Source: CBDESN01 sp965242495
Lineage (GTDB): Bacteria; Pseudomonadota; Alphaproteobacteria; MPNO01
DNA length: 64,000 nucleotides
Direction: 5' to 3'
NCBI GenBank assembly: GCA_965242495.1
Contig: OZ251446.1
Coordinates: 1,116,001 to 1,180,000, forward strand
The position numbers and the translations under genes are program-made. The notes beneath the pieces are model-generated. The model ran no database searches. It saw only the letters and a list, made by a program, of their open reading frames with translations, and was not told where the DNA came from. Of the stretch, positions 1-7,060 are shown piece by piece. The first letter of the stretch is position 1. Each line of letters starts with the position of its first letter.

Positions 1-2
1 TC

Positions 3-1178
3 ATGAACGCGAAATCGGTATCGGCGCTGCTGCTGGCCGCGGTCGTCGGCTGGCCTGCGCTCGCCGCCGGCGAGACGGTGAAGATCGGCTATATCGACCC
101 GTTCTCGGGCGGGTTCGCGATCTTCGGCAAGCACAAGAAGGACGGCTTCGAACTCGCGCTCGACCATCTCGGCCGCAAGATGGCGGGCCGGGACGTAGAA
201 GTGATCTACGGCGACACCCAGCGCAAGCCGGACGTGGCGCGGCAGCTGGTCGAGCGGCTGATGAAGCGCGACCGGGTCCACGTCATCGCCGGCGTCATGT
301 TCTCCAACGTGCTGGCCGCGGTGCAGCGCCCGGTCGTCCGCAACAAGACGATCCTCGTCAGCAACAATGCCGGCTGGTCGGGCATGGCGGGCAAGCATTG
401 CAGCCGCTACTTCTTCTCCACCTCGTGGCAGAACGACCAGATGCCGGAGGCGATGGGCGAGCTGCTGAACCGGGACAAGCCGGGGGACGTGTTCCTGCTG
501 TCCGCGAACTATCAGGCCGGGAAGGACATGCTCGCCGGGTTCGAGCGCTACTACCAGGGCAAGATCGCCGGCCGCATCCTCTACCGGCCGGGCCAGCGCG
601 ACTTCCAGGCGGAGATCTCGCAGATCCGCGCCGCCAGGCCCGGGGCCATCTTCGCCTTCGTTCCGGGACCCTGGGGCGTCGCCTTCGTCAAGCAGTACCG
701 CGCCGCCGGCCTCAACGAGACGATCCCGCTCTATACCGTGTTCTCGATCGACTTCCTGACCCTCTCGGGCCACGGCAAGAGCGCCATCGGGACCTTCCAC
801 ACCACCTACTGGAACCAGGATTCCGAGGATCCGGTGAACCGGCGGTTCGTCGAGGACTTCCGCAGGAAATACGGCTATTTCCCGTCGCAGTATTCGGCCC
901 AAGCCTACGATTCGGCGATGCTGATCGACGCCGGCGTGCGCGGGGCCAAGGGCGATCCGTCCGACACCGAGGCGATGGTCGAGGCGATGGAGAAGGGCTT
1001 CCCGTCGACTCGCGGGCCGTTCGCCTTCAACGTCAACCACTTCCCGATCCAGAATTTCTACAAGCGGGAGGTGGTGGCCGGCGCCGACGGCGACCCGACG
1101 ATCGTGACCCGAAGCGTCGTGTTCGAGAACCACAAGGACGCCTATTACAAGGAGTGCGACCCCAGGCGCATGATGTGA
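3..1178 (+). CDS. Liv-type ABC transporter substrate-binding protein
   Basis: Periplasmic solute-binding protein of the LivJ/LivK type (Peripla_BP_6 fold), which captures a solute and hands it to a LivHMGF permease. Residues 1-23 form a signal peptide (Lys4, a Leu/Ala/Val core, an Ala-Ala-Gly cleavage region), followed by the usual first strand KIGYIDPFSGGFA. At 391 aa it is full length. No permease or ATPase genes adjoin it; the next gene, 30 bases downstream, is an FAH-family enzyme. The ligand may therefore be an organic or aromatic acid and not an amino acid (inference). The ATG lies at the window edge, so its control region is not visible. A second, distantly similar binding protein is at 27050-28333. 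Confidence 0.9.
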   Translation: MNAKSVSALLLAAVVGWPALAAGETVKIGYIDPFSGGFAIFGKHKKDGFELALDHLGRKMAGRDVEVIYGDTQRKPDVARQLVERLMKRDRVHVIAGVMFSNVLAAVQRPVVRNKTILVSNNAGWSGMAGKHCSRYFFSTSWQNDQMPEAMGELLNRDKPGDVFLLSANYQAGKDMLAGFERYYQGKIAGRILYRPGQRDFQAEISQIRAARPGAIFAFVPGPWGVAFVKQYRAAGLNETIPLYTVFSIDFLTLSGHGKSAIGTFHTTYWNQDSEDPVNRRFVEDFRRKYGYFPSQYSAQAYDSAMLIDAGVRGAKGDPSDTEAMVEAMEKGFPSTRGPFAFNVNHFPIQNFYKREVVAGADGDPTIVTRSVVFENHKDAYYKECDPRRMM

Positions 1179-1208
1179 CCGCCGAGAGCGGCGGAGAAGG
1201 GAGTTCGG

Positions 1209-2135
1209 ATGGCATCCTGGCGACTCGCGACCTATGCGGCGAAGGACGGCGAGGCGCGCGCCGGCCTCGTGGTCGGGGACCGCGTCCTCGACCTTGCGCC
1301 GGCCCTGAAGGCGCACGCCAAGGCGGCGGGGAAGCCGCTCGCCTTCTCGGGAGCGACGGCCCGGTCGGTGCTGGAAAACTGGACCAGGGCGCGGCCGATG
1401 TTGAACGCGATCGCCGGCGCGGGCGCCAGACGCGCCCTGCCGCTCGCCAAGACCCGGCTGCTCGCGCCGCTCCCCGATACGGGAGCGATCTATTGCGCCG
1501 GGGCCAATTATTACGACCACGCGCGGGAGATGGGCGTCGAGATCGTCAAGGCGAAGGTCAAGCCGTTCTTCTTTCTCAAGGCCGGCGGGACGACCCTCAT
1601 CGGGCCGGACGCCGCGATCCGCCTGCCCCGATGGTCCCGGCAGGTCGACTGGGAAGCCGAGATCGCGGTCGTCATCGGTCGCGCCGCGCGCAACGTGGCC
1701 GCGGCCGATGCGATGAAATACGTCGCCGGCTACACCATCTTCAACGATCTGTCCGCGCGCGACGTCATGATTCGCGAAGACTGGCCGTTCCGCTTCGACT
1801 GGCTGTTGCAGAAGAGTTTCGACACCGCGGGGCCGATGGGGCCCTGGATCACGCCGGCGTCGGAGATCCGCGACCCGCACAAGCTCAAGATCGACCTCTG
1901 GGTCAACGACCGCCACGAACAGGACACCGGCAGCGACCAGATGGTGTTCGACGTCCCCGAGCAGATCGCCGCGCTGAGCCGTCAGATCACCCTGCGGCCG
2001 GGCGACGTGATCTCGACCGGAACCGGCGCCGGCGTCGGTCGCCCCAAGGGCCGGTTCCTGGCGCCGGGCGACCGGGTGAAGATCGTAATCGAGGGCCTCG
2101 GCGCGCTCCGCAACCGGGTGGTCGAGGGACGGTAG
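1209..2135 (+). CDS. Fumarylacetoacetate hydrolase family protein
   Basis: Member of the FAH superfamily (isomerases, hydratases and C-C hydrolases acting on 2-oxo or enol acids from aromatic ring cleavage). After an N-terminal cap of about 90 residues, the catalytic domain begins near TGAIYCAGANYYDHA. Metal-ligand positions are visible in WEAEIAVVIG (two Glu) and in NDLSARD (Asp), and the C-terminal PGDVISTGTGAGVG loop is conserved. 308 aa is normal. A purine-rich ribosome-binding site (GAAGGGAG) precedes the ATG. It follows the substrate-binding protein on the same strand, suggesting uptake and breakdown of one compound. It is one of four FAH-family genes in this window; the exact reaction cannot be read from sequence. 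Confidence 0.88.
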   Translation: MASWRLATYAAKDGEARAGLVVGDRVLDLAPALKAHAKAAGKPLAFSGATARSVLENWTRARPMLNAIAGAGARRALPLAKTRLLAPLPDTGAIYCAGANYYDHAREMGVEIVKAKVKPFFFLKAGGTTLIGPDAAIRLPRWSRQVDWEAEIAVVIGRAARNVAAADAMKYVAGYTIFNDLSARDVMIREDWPFRFDWLLQKSFDTAGPMGPWITPASEIRDPHKLKIDLWVNDRHEQDTGSDQMVFDVPEQIAALSRQITLRPGDVISTGTGAGVGRPKGRFLAPGDRVKIVIEGLGALRNRVVEGR

Positions 2136-2303
2136 TCAACGGTCGGACGGCACCTCGCGTCGGCTGCGTCTTGACGGCGCGTGGGCCTCCGGGGGCAGCC
2201 ATGGCCGTAAGCAAGCTTCCGACCGTGGAATGACGGGACATCGACTGGCGCGATGGGCCGCGTCTCACATATCTGAACCAAGTCGACGCCGCGCCGCGAA
2301 AGC

Positions 2304-2819
2304 CTATATCGGCGCCGACATCGGCTCGAAGGCGTCTTCGCAGTTGACCAGATCGACCTTCTTCCAGGCGATGCGGAAGCCGTCGCCGTCGCGCGACAGG
2401 CGGTGCAGGTAACGGCCGGCGAACAGGCGCTGGCGGTTCTGGCGGTACTCGACCATGGTGAAACCGGAGCCTGCAACGACCGCGCCCGCGGCTTCGTCCA
2501 CCTCCTCGATGGTCACGCCGGCCAACAGATGGACGGTCCGCGACGGCGGCGTCTGCGCGTGGATCTTGGGGTGGAGCAGCCGGTCGACGCGCGTCCGCAT
2601 CAACTCGCGGTCGTCGAAGAACAGCGAGGCGTGGTTGTGCGGATCGGGCTGGCCGGGCGACGACGGCGCCCAGTAATAACCGTCGTCGGCGAACAGGGCC
2701 ATCCAGTCGTGGAACCGGCGCTCGTCGAGCAGCCACGCTTCGAACAGGAGGAACGCTTCGACCTCGGCGCGCAGGGCGCCGGCCGCGACGGTCCCGGCGC
2801 GGAACCCGGTCCAGTCCAC
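2304..2819 (-). CDS. Aromatic-ring-hydroxylating dioxygenase, beta subunit
   Basis: Small (beta) subunit of a Rieske non-heme iron ring-hydroxylating oxygenase. It has the SnoaL/NTF2-like cone fold and plays a structural role in the alpha3beta3 enzyme. Typical features are AEVEAFLLFEAWLLDERR at the N-terminus, the central LMRTRVDRL segment, and the C-terminal RYLHRLSRDGDGFRIAWKK. 171 aa is the usual length. The start appears to be GTG, 16 bases after the alpha-subunit stop, so both subunits should come from one message. No dedicated ferredoxin or reductase gene adjoins the pair; the nearest Rieske ferredoxin is at 41651-42016. Confidence 0.88.
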   Translation of the reverse strand: MDWTGFRAGTVAAGALRAEVEAFLLFEAWLLDERRFHDWMALFADDGYYWAPSSPGQPDPHNHASLFFDDRELMRTRVDRLLHPKIHAQTPPSRTVHLLAGVTIEEVDEAAGAVVAGSGFTMVEYRQNRQRLFAGRYLHRLSRDGDGFRIAWKKVDLVNCEDAFEPMSAPI

Positions 2820-2835
2820 GGCCGCGCGGCGCCCG

Positions 2836-4134
2836 TCAGCCGGCGGCGCACATATAGGCGAGCCAAGCCTGGTATTGCTTCCGCATCGCCATTTCGTGCA
2901 TCGCCGACGCCTCGGTCGCCCGCCGGTTGGGCGCCTCGATCTCCTCGCCCATGCCGCGCGAGAAATCCACCCAGTCGCTGGCGCGGCTCGCGAGCCCCGC
3001 CTGGGTGCGGACGAACGCCTCCATGTCGTCGGTCTGCACGAACGACGCCGCCGAATGGGTGACGTTCAGCAGGCGGATGTTGCGCTGGTTCATCGCCTCG
3101 GGCGCGCCCTTGAAGCGGATCGGGTAGACCGCAACCTCGGTCAGATCGACGGCCAGCGGCTTGACGACCCGGATATGGACGTTCAGCCCCATGATCGACG
3201 CGCTCGGATACAGCACCGAGTTGTGGAATTGCGGGGCGAGGATTTCCTCCGCCCGCGCCGCGCCGACCTTGGCCGCGAGCGCGGCCTTGTAGGCGTCGAA
3301 CGCCGGGCTCGACCGCTTGGACTCGTCGAGGGCGGTGTTGCTGGTCCAACCGTGCCCCGCCGCGCCGGTGGAGAAGCTCCGCCGCCCCGCCCAGGATTTC
3401 GCGGTCTTGTTCTTCTCGACGACGACGGCCCCCTTGGCGTCGCCCTCGCGGCGCGAAAACTGCACCCCCTCCCGGTTGGTGGTCGAGGCGTGCGAAAACG
3501 GCACATGGTAGGAATCGAGCATGTTGTCGATCTGGAGCTTCCAGTTGCCGCGATATTTGTAGCGGTGCACGCCGGCGTCGAGCAGCAGCTCGCCATCGGG
3601 CGCCCGGTCGACGAGATCGTCGACATTGGCCTTCATCGGGCCGAGAAACTCCTCGAAGGACGGCCCCTCCCCGGCGCAACGCGCGAACACGAAGCCGCGG
3701 TATTCGCCCGTCTCCGGCAGCGGCGCGAGCCCGAAATCCCCGAGATCGAAATGGGGCGCGCAGCCCTCCGGTGCCGGGACCTTGAGCAGCTTGCCGTCGG
3801 TGTCGTAGGTCCAGCCGTGATAGAGGCACTCGAAATACTTGGCGTTGCCGGTCTCGCGGTTGCACAGCTTGGCTCCGCGATGCGAGCAGCGGTTGAACAG
3901 AACGCGGACGCCGCCGTCGCGATGCCGGCACAGGATGACCGGCTGCCTGCCGATCCGGGTGGAGAAATAATCGCCCGCCTCCGGGACCTGGCTCGCATGT
4001 CCGACATAGACCCAGGCGCGGCCGAAGATGCGCTCCATCTCCAGTTCGAAAATCCCGGGATCGGTATAGAGCCGCCGATGGACCCGCCCCGGCTGAACCA
4101 GACGGGACATCTCGTCCGGCGTTCCGTCGAACAT
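2836..4134 (-). CDS. Aromatic-ring-hydroxylating dioxygenase, alpha subunit (Rieske)
   Basis: Catalytic subunit of a Rieske oxygenase that inserts oxygen into an aromatic substrate using electrons from a ferredoxin. The Rieske 2Fe-2S ligands are visible as NRCSHRGAKLCN and CLYHGWTYD (Cys-x-His ... Cys-x2-His, near residues 80-110), and the mononuclear iron motif as DSYHVPFSH (His-x4-His, near residue 210). Two in-frame ATGs exist at 4146 and 4134. A perfect GGAGG lies 5 bases before the 4134 ATG, inside the first codons of the longer reading, so 4134 was chosen (432 aa). The beta subunit follows directly. The substrate is unknown; FAH, amidohydrolase and UbiD-family neighbours fit aromatic catabolism. 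Confidence 0.9.
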   Translation of the reverse strand: MFDGTPDEMSRLVQPGRVHRRLYTDPGIFELEMERIFGRAWVYVGHASQVPEAGDYFSTRIGRQPVILCRHRDGGVRVLFNRCSHRGAKLCNRETGNAKYFECLYHGWTYDTDGKLLKVPAPEGCAPHFDLGDFGLAPLPETGEYRGFVFARCAGEGPSFEEFLGPMKANVDDLVDRAPDGELLLDAGVHRYKYRGNWKLQIDNMLDSYHVPFSHASTTNREGVQFSRREGDAKGAVVVEKNKTAKSWAGRRSFSTGAAGHGWTSNTALDESKRSSPAFDAYKAALAAKVGAARAEEILAPQFHNSVLYPSASIMGLNVHIRVVKPLAVDLTEVAVYPIRFKGAPEAMNQRNIRLLNVTHSAASFVQTDDMEAFVRTQAGLASRASDWVDFSRGMGEEIEAPNRRATEASAMHEMAMRKQYQAWLAYMCAAG

Positions 4135-4260
4135 CGCCGCCTCCATGGGCGTCCGCGCCGCAGACCGCGGATAGTGGCGCGACCCCCGCCCCGGCGCAAG
4201 ATCGCCTCACGCCGGCGCGGGGCGATCCTCCGAAAAGTCGCCGCGTCGATGATTTTCTAC

Positions 4261-4289
4261 TTGACACAGGGAAATTTTTGTGTTACGAT
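4261..4289 (+). promoter_or_regulatory. Sigma-70-type promoter with internal dyad (element copy A)
   Basis: TTGACA (4261-4266), a 17-base spacer, then TACGAT (4284-4289). The spacer contains an imperfect dyad, TGACACA ... TGTGTTA around a GAAATTTT centre, so an operator would cover the whole promoter. The same arrangement recurs at 32292-32320. Confidence 0.7.
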
Positions 4290-4382
4290 CCACCATCGTC
4301 GACGGATGCGACCGGGCCCCCGCGGTGGACCGCCGGCGGGGTTTTCCATCGCCCGGACCGAAGACTCCGGCGGGTCGATCCC

Positions 4383-4401
4383 CTGCAATCGAAGATTGCA
4401 G
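4383..4401. promoter_or_regulatory. 19-bp palindrome, first hairpin or binding site of element A
   Basis: CTGCAATC-GAA-GATTGCAG: perfect 8-bp arms with a GAA centre. Three related copies occur at 4759-4775, 32381-32397 and 32724-32740. It could be a regulator site, or a hairpin with a C(GAA)G loop, which is known to be unusually stable in single-stranded DNA. Confidence 0.65.
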
Positions 4402-4758
4402 TTTCGATGACTTGATCGAAGACGGCGTCGTCGCGCCGCCGCGTCGGATCGGTGGCTTGGACCGGCGACCTCATCGAAGCGGAGAGGCCAGGGATGGATG
4501 GCAACGCGCGCCGCCAAGCGGTTTCAGGCGGCGAAATCACCTCGCTTTTCGCCTGCTTTCGCCCCGGTTTTGGCCCGTTCCGGCCCTGCTTTTCACCTGC
4601 TTTTTTCGGTGTAACCTATTGATATATAAAGAAATCGAAAAATTTTTCACCGGCGAAGCGATTCCCGCCCCTGGCGCGCCGCCGCCTCGCCCTCGGCTCG
4701 CATGGCGGGGCGGGCCGATTCCGCGCCGGCTCGGGATGGATTCGGCAACCGGATTCTC

Positions 4759-4775
4759 TGCAATCGAAGATTGTA
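4759..4775. promoter_or_regulatory. Palindrome, second copy in element A
   Basis: TGCAATC-GAA-GATTGTA: same core as the 4383-4401 site with one arm position changed (G opposite T). It lies 375 bases downstream of the first palindrome. Confidence 0.55.
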
Positions 4776-4975
4776 TTCCATCAAGACGGAAAGGGGTCCG
4801 GACGAGGCGCAATTCCGCCCGCGAAACCTTGCCGGAGCCGGCCGCGGCGGCCGCGGCGCGATTCGCCGACCGCTCGCCGGCGTTTTCGTAGAAGATTATG
4901 GTAGCGGCCGATCCCCGACCGGCGGACCCGACGCCGCGGCGACGGACCGCGTGACCGCGGGAGAGGAGGACCGAC

Positions 4976-5296
4976 ATGGAACGCACGGCAGCGGGCGCCG
5001 GCGCCGCCGCCCGCCGCGGCCTGCGGGATTCGGGCTACGCGTCGCCGCGGTCTACGGGCGTGACGACGATGCCGCCCGGGCCTTCCACCTCCGCCTGGAC
5101 CGACAATCCGGTCTTCGATCTCCTCAAGCAGTCCTGGACAAGTGAGCGCGGGGCGGACAGGCGCGCCCCCGACCTCAGACCGTATGGCGGCCCGGGCCGA
5201 AGTCGGCGGCGATCCGGTTGCGGGCGATGCGAACCTTGCGGGTCGGCGGCGGCGTGTTGCGGCTGCGGCCGACGAAACGGGGGACGCCGTCGGTGA
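4976..5296 (+). CDS. Doubtful small ORF with strong ribosome-binding site
   Basis: An ATG is preceded by GAGAGGAGG six bases upstream, the best ribosome-binding site in this intergenic region. The predicted product begins MERTAAGAGAAARRG and contains TSAWTDNPVFDLLKQSW, which looks less random than the rest. The frame then runs into the 3' end of the oppositely oriented enamidase-like gene, where it becomes Arg/Gly/Cys-rich, so the C-terminus is not credible. It may be a remnant of a lost gene or a short leader peptide. I do not recognise it. Confidence 0.2.
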   Translation: MERTAAGAGAAARRGLRDSGYASPRSTGVTTMPPGPSTSAWTDNPVFDLLKQSWTSERGADRRAPDLRPYGGPGRSRRRSGCGRCEPCGSAAACCGCGRRNGGRRR

Positions 5297-6377
5297 AACA
5301 AGCCCCGATCGCCGGATAGTCGCCATGCTTGATCGCCTCCAGCGCCGTGCCCTTGCTGCCGCCCAGGGGCGCATCGATCACCAGCACGTCGGCGTCGCGG
5401 CCGGGCCGCAAAAAGCCGCTGTCGAGCCGGTAGACCCGGGCGACGTTGCCGGTCGCCGCGGCGATCGTCTCCTCGGCCGAACGGTCGCTCAGGCAAGCCA
5501 TCTCGACCACCGACTTGATCATGCCGAGCGGCATCATGCCGGTGCCGGTCGGCGTGTCGGTGGCGATCAGGAAGCGGTCGTACTGGTCGGCTTCGACCGC
5601 GAGTCCGAGGCATAGCAGCGCGGTGCGGATATTGCCGGCCTGGCAGATCTGGAGCGCGATGTCGCTCTCGTTGACGATCCGCGGGAAGTCCTCGTCGGGC
5701 ATGGCGACCGGCCCGCCATTGACGTGGAACGACACGTCGGGCCGCATGTCGAGCAGGTGGTCGCCGGTGATCGGGGCCGAGTCGGGGATCGACGCGCCGC
5801 CGGTATGCACGTTGACGATCATCCCGGCGTCCTGCGCCATCCGCACCATCGGCGTGTAGTCGAACGGCGTCCGCACCCCGCCGAATCCCGCCTTGGCGAG
5901 CCAGACGCCCTTGTCGGCGATCTCCCGGAAGTCCCCGGCCTCGAGCCCCGGCTCCAGGATGACCGCGCCGGCATGTACGCGCATACCGCCGGGCCGATAG
6001 TTGTCGAAGCATTTCTTGGCCGTCACGGCGAGGGCCTTGACGCCTTCGGGATCGGAGGGCCGGCCCGGCACATGGACCTCGCTCGCGCTGATCGACGTGG
6101 TGGTCCCGCCATGCAGGTAGCTTTCCAGAAACCCGATCGCGCGCTGCCGCGGCGTATAGTCGCCGAACGCCACATGCACCTGCGAATCGATCATGCCGGG
6201 CATCGCCGTCATGCCGTCGGCGTCGATCACCACGTCGCACGCCTCGCCTTCGGCGGCCGAGACCGTCCCGACGCGGGCGATCTTGCCGTCCTCCATCAGA
6301 ATCGCGTCGCCGTCGGCGAAGGGCTCGCGCCAGTCGCCGGTGACGATCCGGTCGAGATTGACGATCGCCGTCCTCAT
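5175..6377 (-). CDS. Enamidase-like amidohydrolase
   Basis: Amidohydrolase-superfamily protein closely resembling, from memory, Eubacterium barkeri enamidase, which opens the lactam ring of 6-oxo-1,4,5,6-tetrahydronicotinate. Shared stretches include GDYTPRQRAIGFLESYLHGG, VHTGGASIP, HVNGGPVA, TDTPTGTGMMPLG and SRNTPPPTR. The N-terminal beta-sandwich and first metal site (GMIDSQVHVAFGD, with Gln-Val-His where His-x-His is usual in the superfamily) are complete, as is the Asp-containing TDTPTGTG loop. 400 aa fits. Downstream on the same strand is no gene until the Rieske pair; upstream are AA_synth and a TRAP binding protein. Hydrolysis of a cyclic amide in N-heterocycle breakdown is a reasonable inference; the substrate is not established. 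Confidence 0.82.
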   Translation of the reverse strand: MRTAIVNLDRIVTGDWREPFADGDAILMEDGKIARVGTVSAAEGEACDVVIDADGMTAMPGMIDSQVHVAFGDYTPRQRAIGFLESYLHGGTTTSISASEVHVPGRPSDPEGVKALAVTAKKCFDNYRPGGMRVHAGAVILEPGLEAGDFREIADKGVWLAKAGFGGVRTPFDYTPMVRMAQDAGMIVNVHTGGASIPDSAPITGDHLLDMRPDVSFHVNGGPVAMPDEDFPRIVNESDIALQICQAGNIRTALLCLGLAVEADQYDRFLIATDTPTGTGMMPLGMIKSVVEMACLSDRSAEETIAAATGNVARVYRLDSGFLRPGRDADVLVIDAPLGGSKGTALEAIKHGDYPAIGACFTDGVPRFVGRSRNTPPPTRKVRIARNRIAADFGPGRHTV

Positions 6378-6416
6378 CGCTTTCCCCTTCGGCGGCCCGC
6401 CCCGATCCGCGCCGGG

Positions 6417-6992
6417 TCAGACCAACCCGTCTTCGCCCCGGACGTCCGCCGCGCGCAGCCCGCCGACGCGGTGGCCGAGCCGGCCGCGATTGGCCAGGCA
6501 GCAGATCACCGCGATCTCGTCGGCCAGCGGCGCGTCGGGGACCGTCACCGTCATCCCGTCGTAATGCGAGCGCACGTAGAGCGCGTCCTTGTGGGCGAGC
6601 GGGACGTCGACCGGCTCGCCCGGAGCCGCGCGCTTGGTGAAGGACGATATCCACGCCTTGCCGCCGCCGACCGCGGCGCGCATCGCGTCGCCATAGACCG
6701 TCGTCAGCATGGCGACGCCGTGCTCCTGCTCGCCCAGCGTCCCGATCAGCGCGGCCTTGCCGTAGCTGTCCGCCGCATAGGGCCGCATATGCGCCGCGGC
6801 CATGCCGGCGATCTTCTCGCCGACGGCCTTGCTGGCCTCGATCAGGTCGCCCAGATCCTCGACATGGCCGCGCCCGGCATACGGGTTGCGCAGGACGGCG
6901 ACGACCGCGACCTTGCGGAGCGGCTCGCCGGCGTCGCGCCCCGCCTCGCCGAACGACTCGTCGATCGCGGCGTAGAGCTTGCGGATGTCCAT
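6417..6992 (-). CDS. AA_synth (DUF1185) family protein
   Basis: Member of the AA_synth family (Pfam PF06684, formerly DUF1185), a group of about 190-residue proteins near catabolic and transport operons with no firmly established reaction. Characteristic stretches are RKVAVVAVLRNPYAGR near residue 25, AADSYGKAALIGTLGEQEHG in the middle, and HKDALYVRSHYDGMTVTVPD near the C-terminus, followed by DEIAVICCLANRGRLGHRVGG. 191 aa from the ATG at 6992. It sits 39 bases upstream of the enamidase-like gene and downstream of the TRAP binding protein, separated from the latter by a strong terminator (7011-7039). Readthrough or a separate promoter must supply its message. Confidence 0.8.
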   Translation of the reverse strand: MDIRKLYAAIDESFGEAGRDAGEPLRKVAVVAVLRNPYAGRGHVEDLGDLIEASKAVGEKIAGMAAAHMRPYAADSYGKAALIGTLGEQEHGVAMLTTVYGDAMRAAVGGGKAWISSFTKRAAPGEPVDVPLAHKDALYVRSHYDGMTVTVPDAPLADEIAVICCLANRGRLGHRVGGLRAADVRGEDGLV

Positions 6993-7010
6993 CGGGTTTC
7001 CCGCCGGGCG

Positions 7011-7039
7011 AAAAAAGGGACCGGGGAGTCCCCGGTCCC
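7011..7039 (-). terminator. Rho-independent terminator after TRAP binding protein gene
   Basis: On the minus strand, an 11-bp perfect GC-rich stem (7017-7027 with 7029-7039) is followed by six T. It lies 21 bases past the TRAP binding-protein stop and before the AA_synth gene, so it probably lowers expression of downstream genes relative to the binding protein. Confidence 0.85.
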
Positions 7040-7060
7040 TCGCCTCGAAACCGCGGCGGC

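Larger units (their letters stand above)
4255..4790 (+). repeat. Two-copy modular intergenic element, copy A
   Basis: Most of the roughly 1-kb gap between the Rieske alpha gene and the enamidase-like gene is one copy of a composite element also found at 32286-32750. In order it has: a promoter with a dyad (4261-4289), a 19-bp palindrome (4383-4401), a conserved block (about 4513-4651) sharing GGCGGTTTC, CGCCTGCTTTCGCC, GGTTTTG, GGCCCTGCTTTT and an AT-rich tail with copy B, then a second palindrome (4759-4775). The segments between modules do not align well, while module order, orientation and approximate spacing (95, 166 and 210 bases here; 61, 147 and 196 in copy B) are kept. I see no convincing protein gene inside. 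From 4790 to 4975 there is only ordinary GC-rich sequence. Confidence 0.75.

Noticed and set aside
4537..4986. Minus-strand peptide in element A resembling one in element B
   Set aside because: Similarity follows DNA identity with differences at all codon positions; neither has a ribosome-binding site or conserved start.
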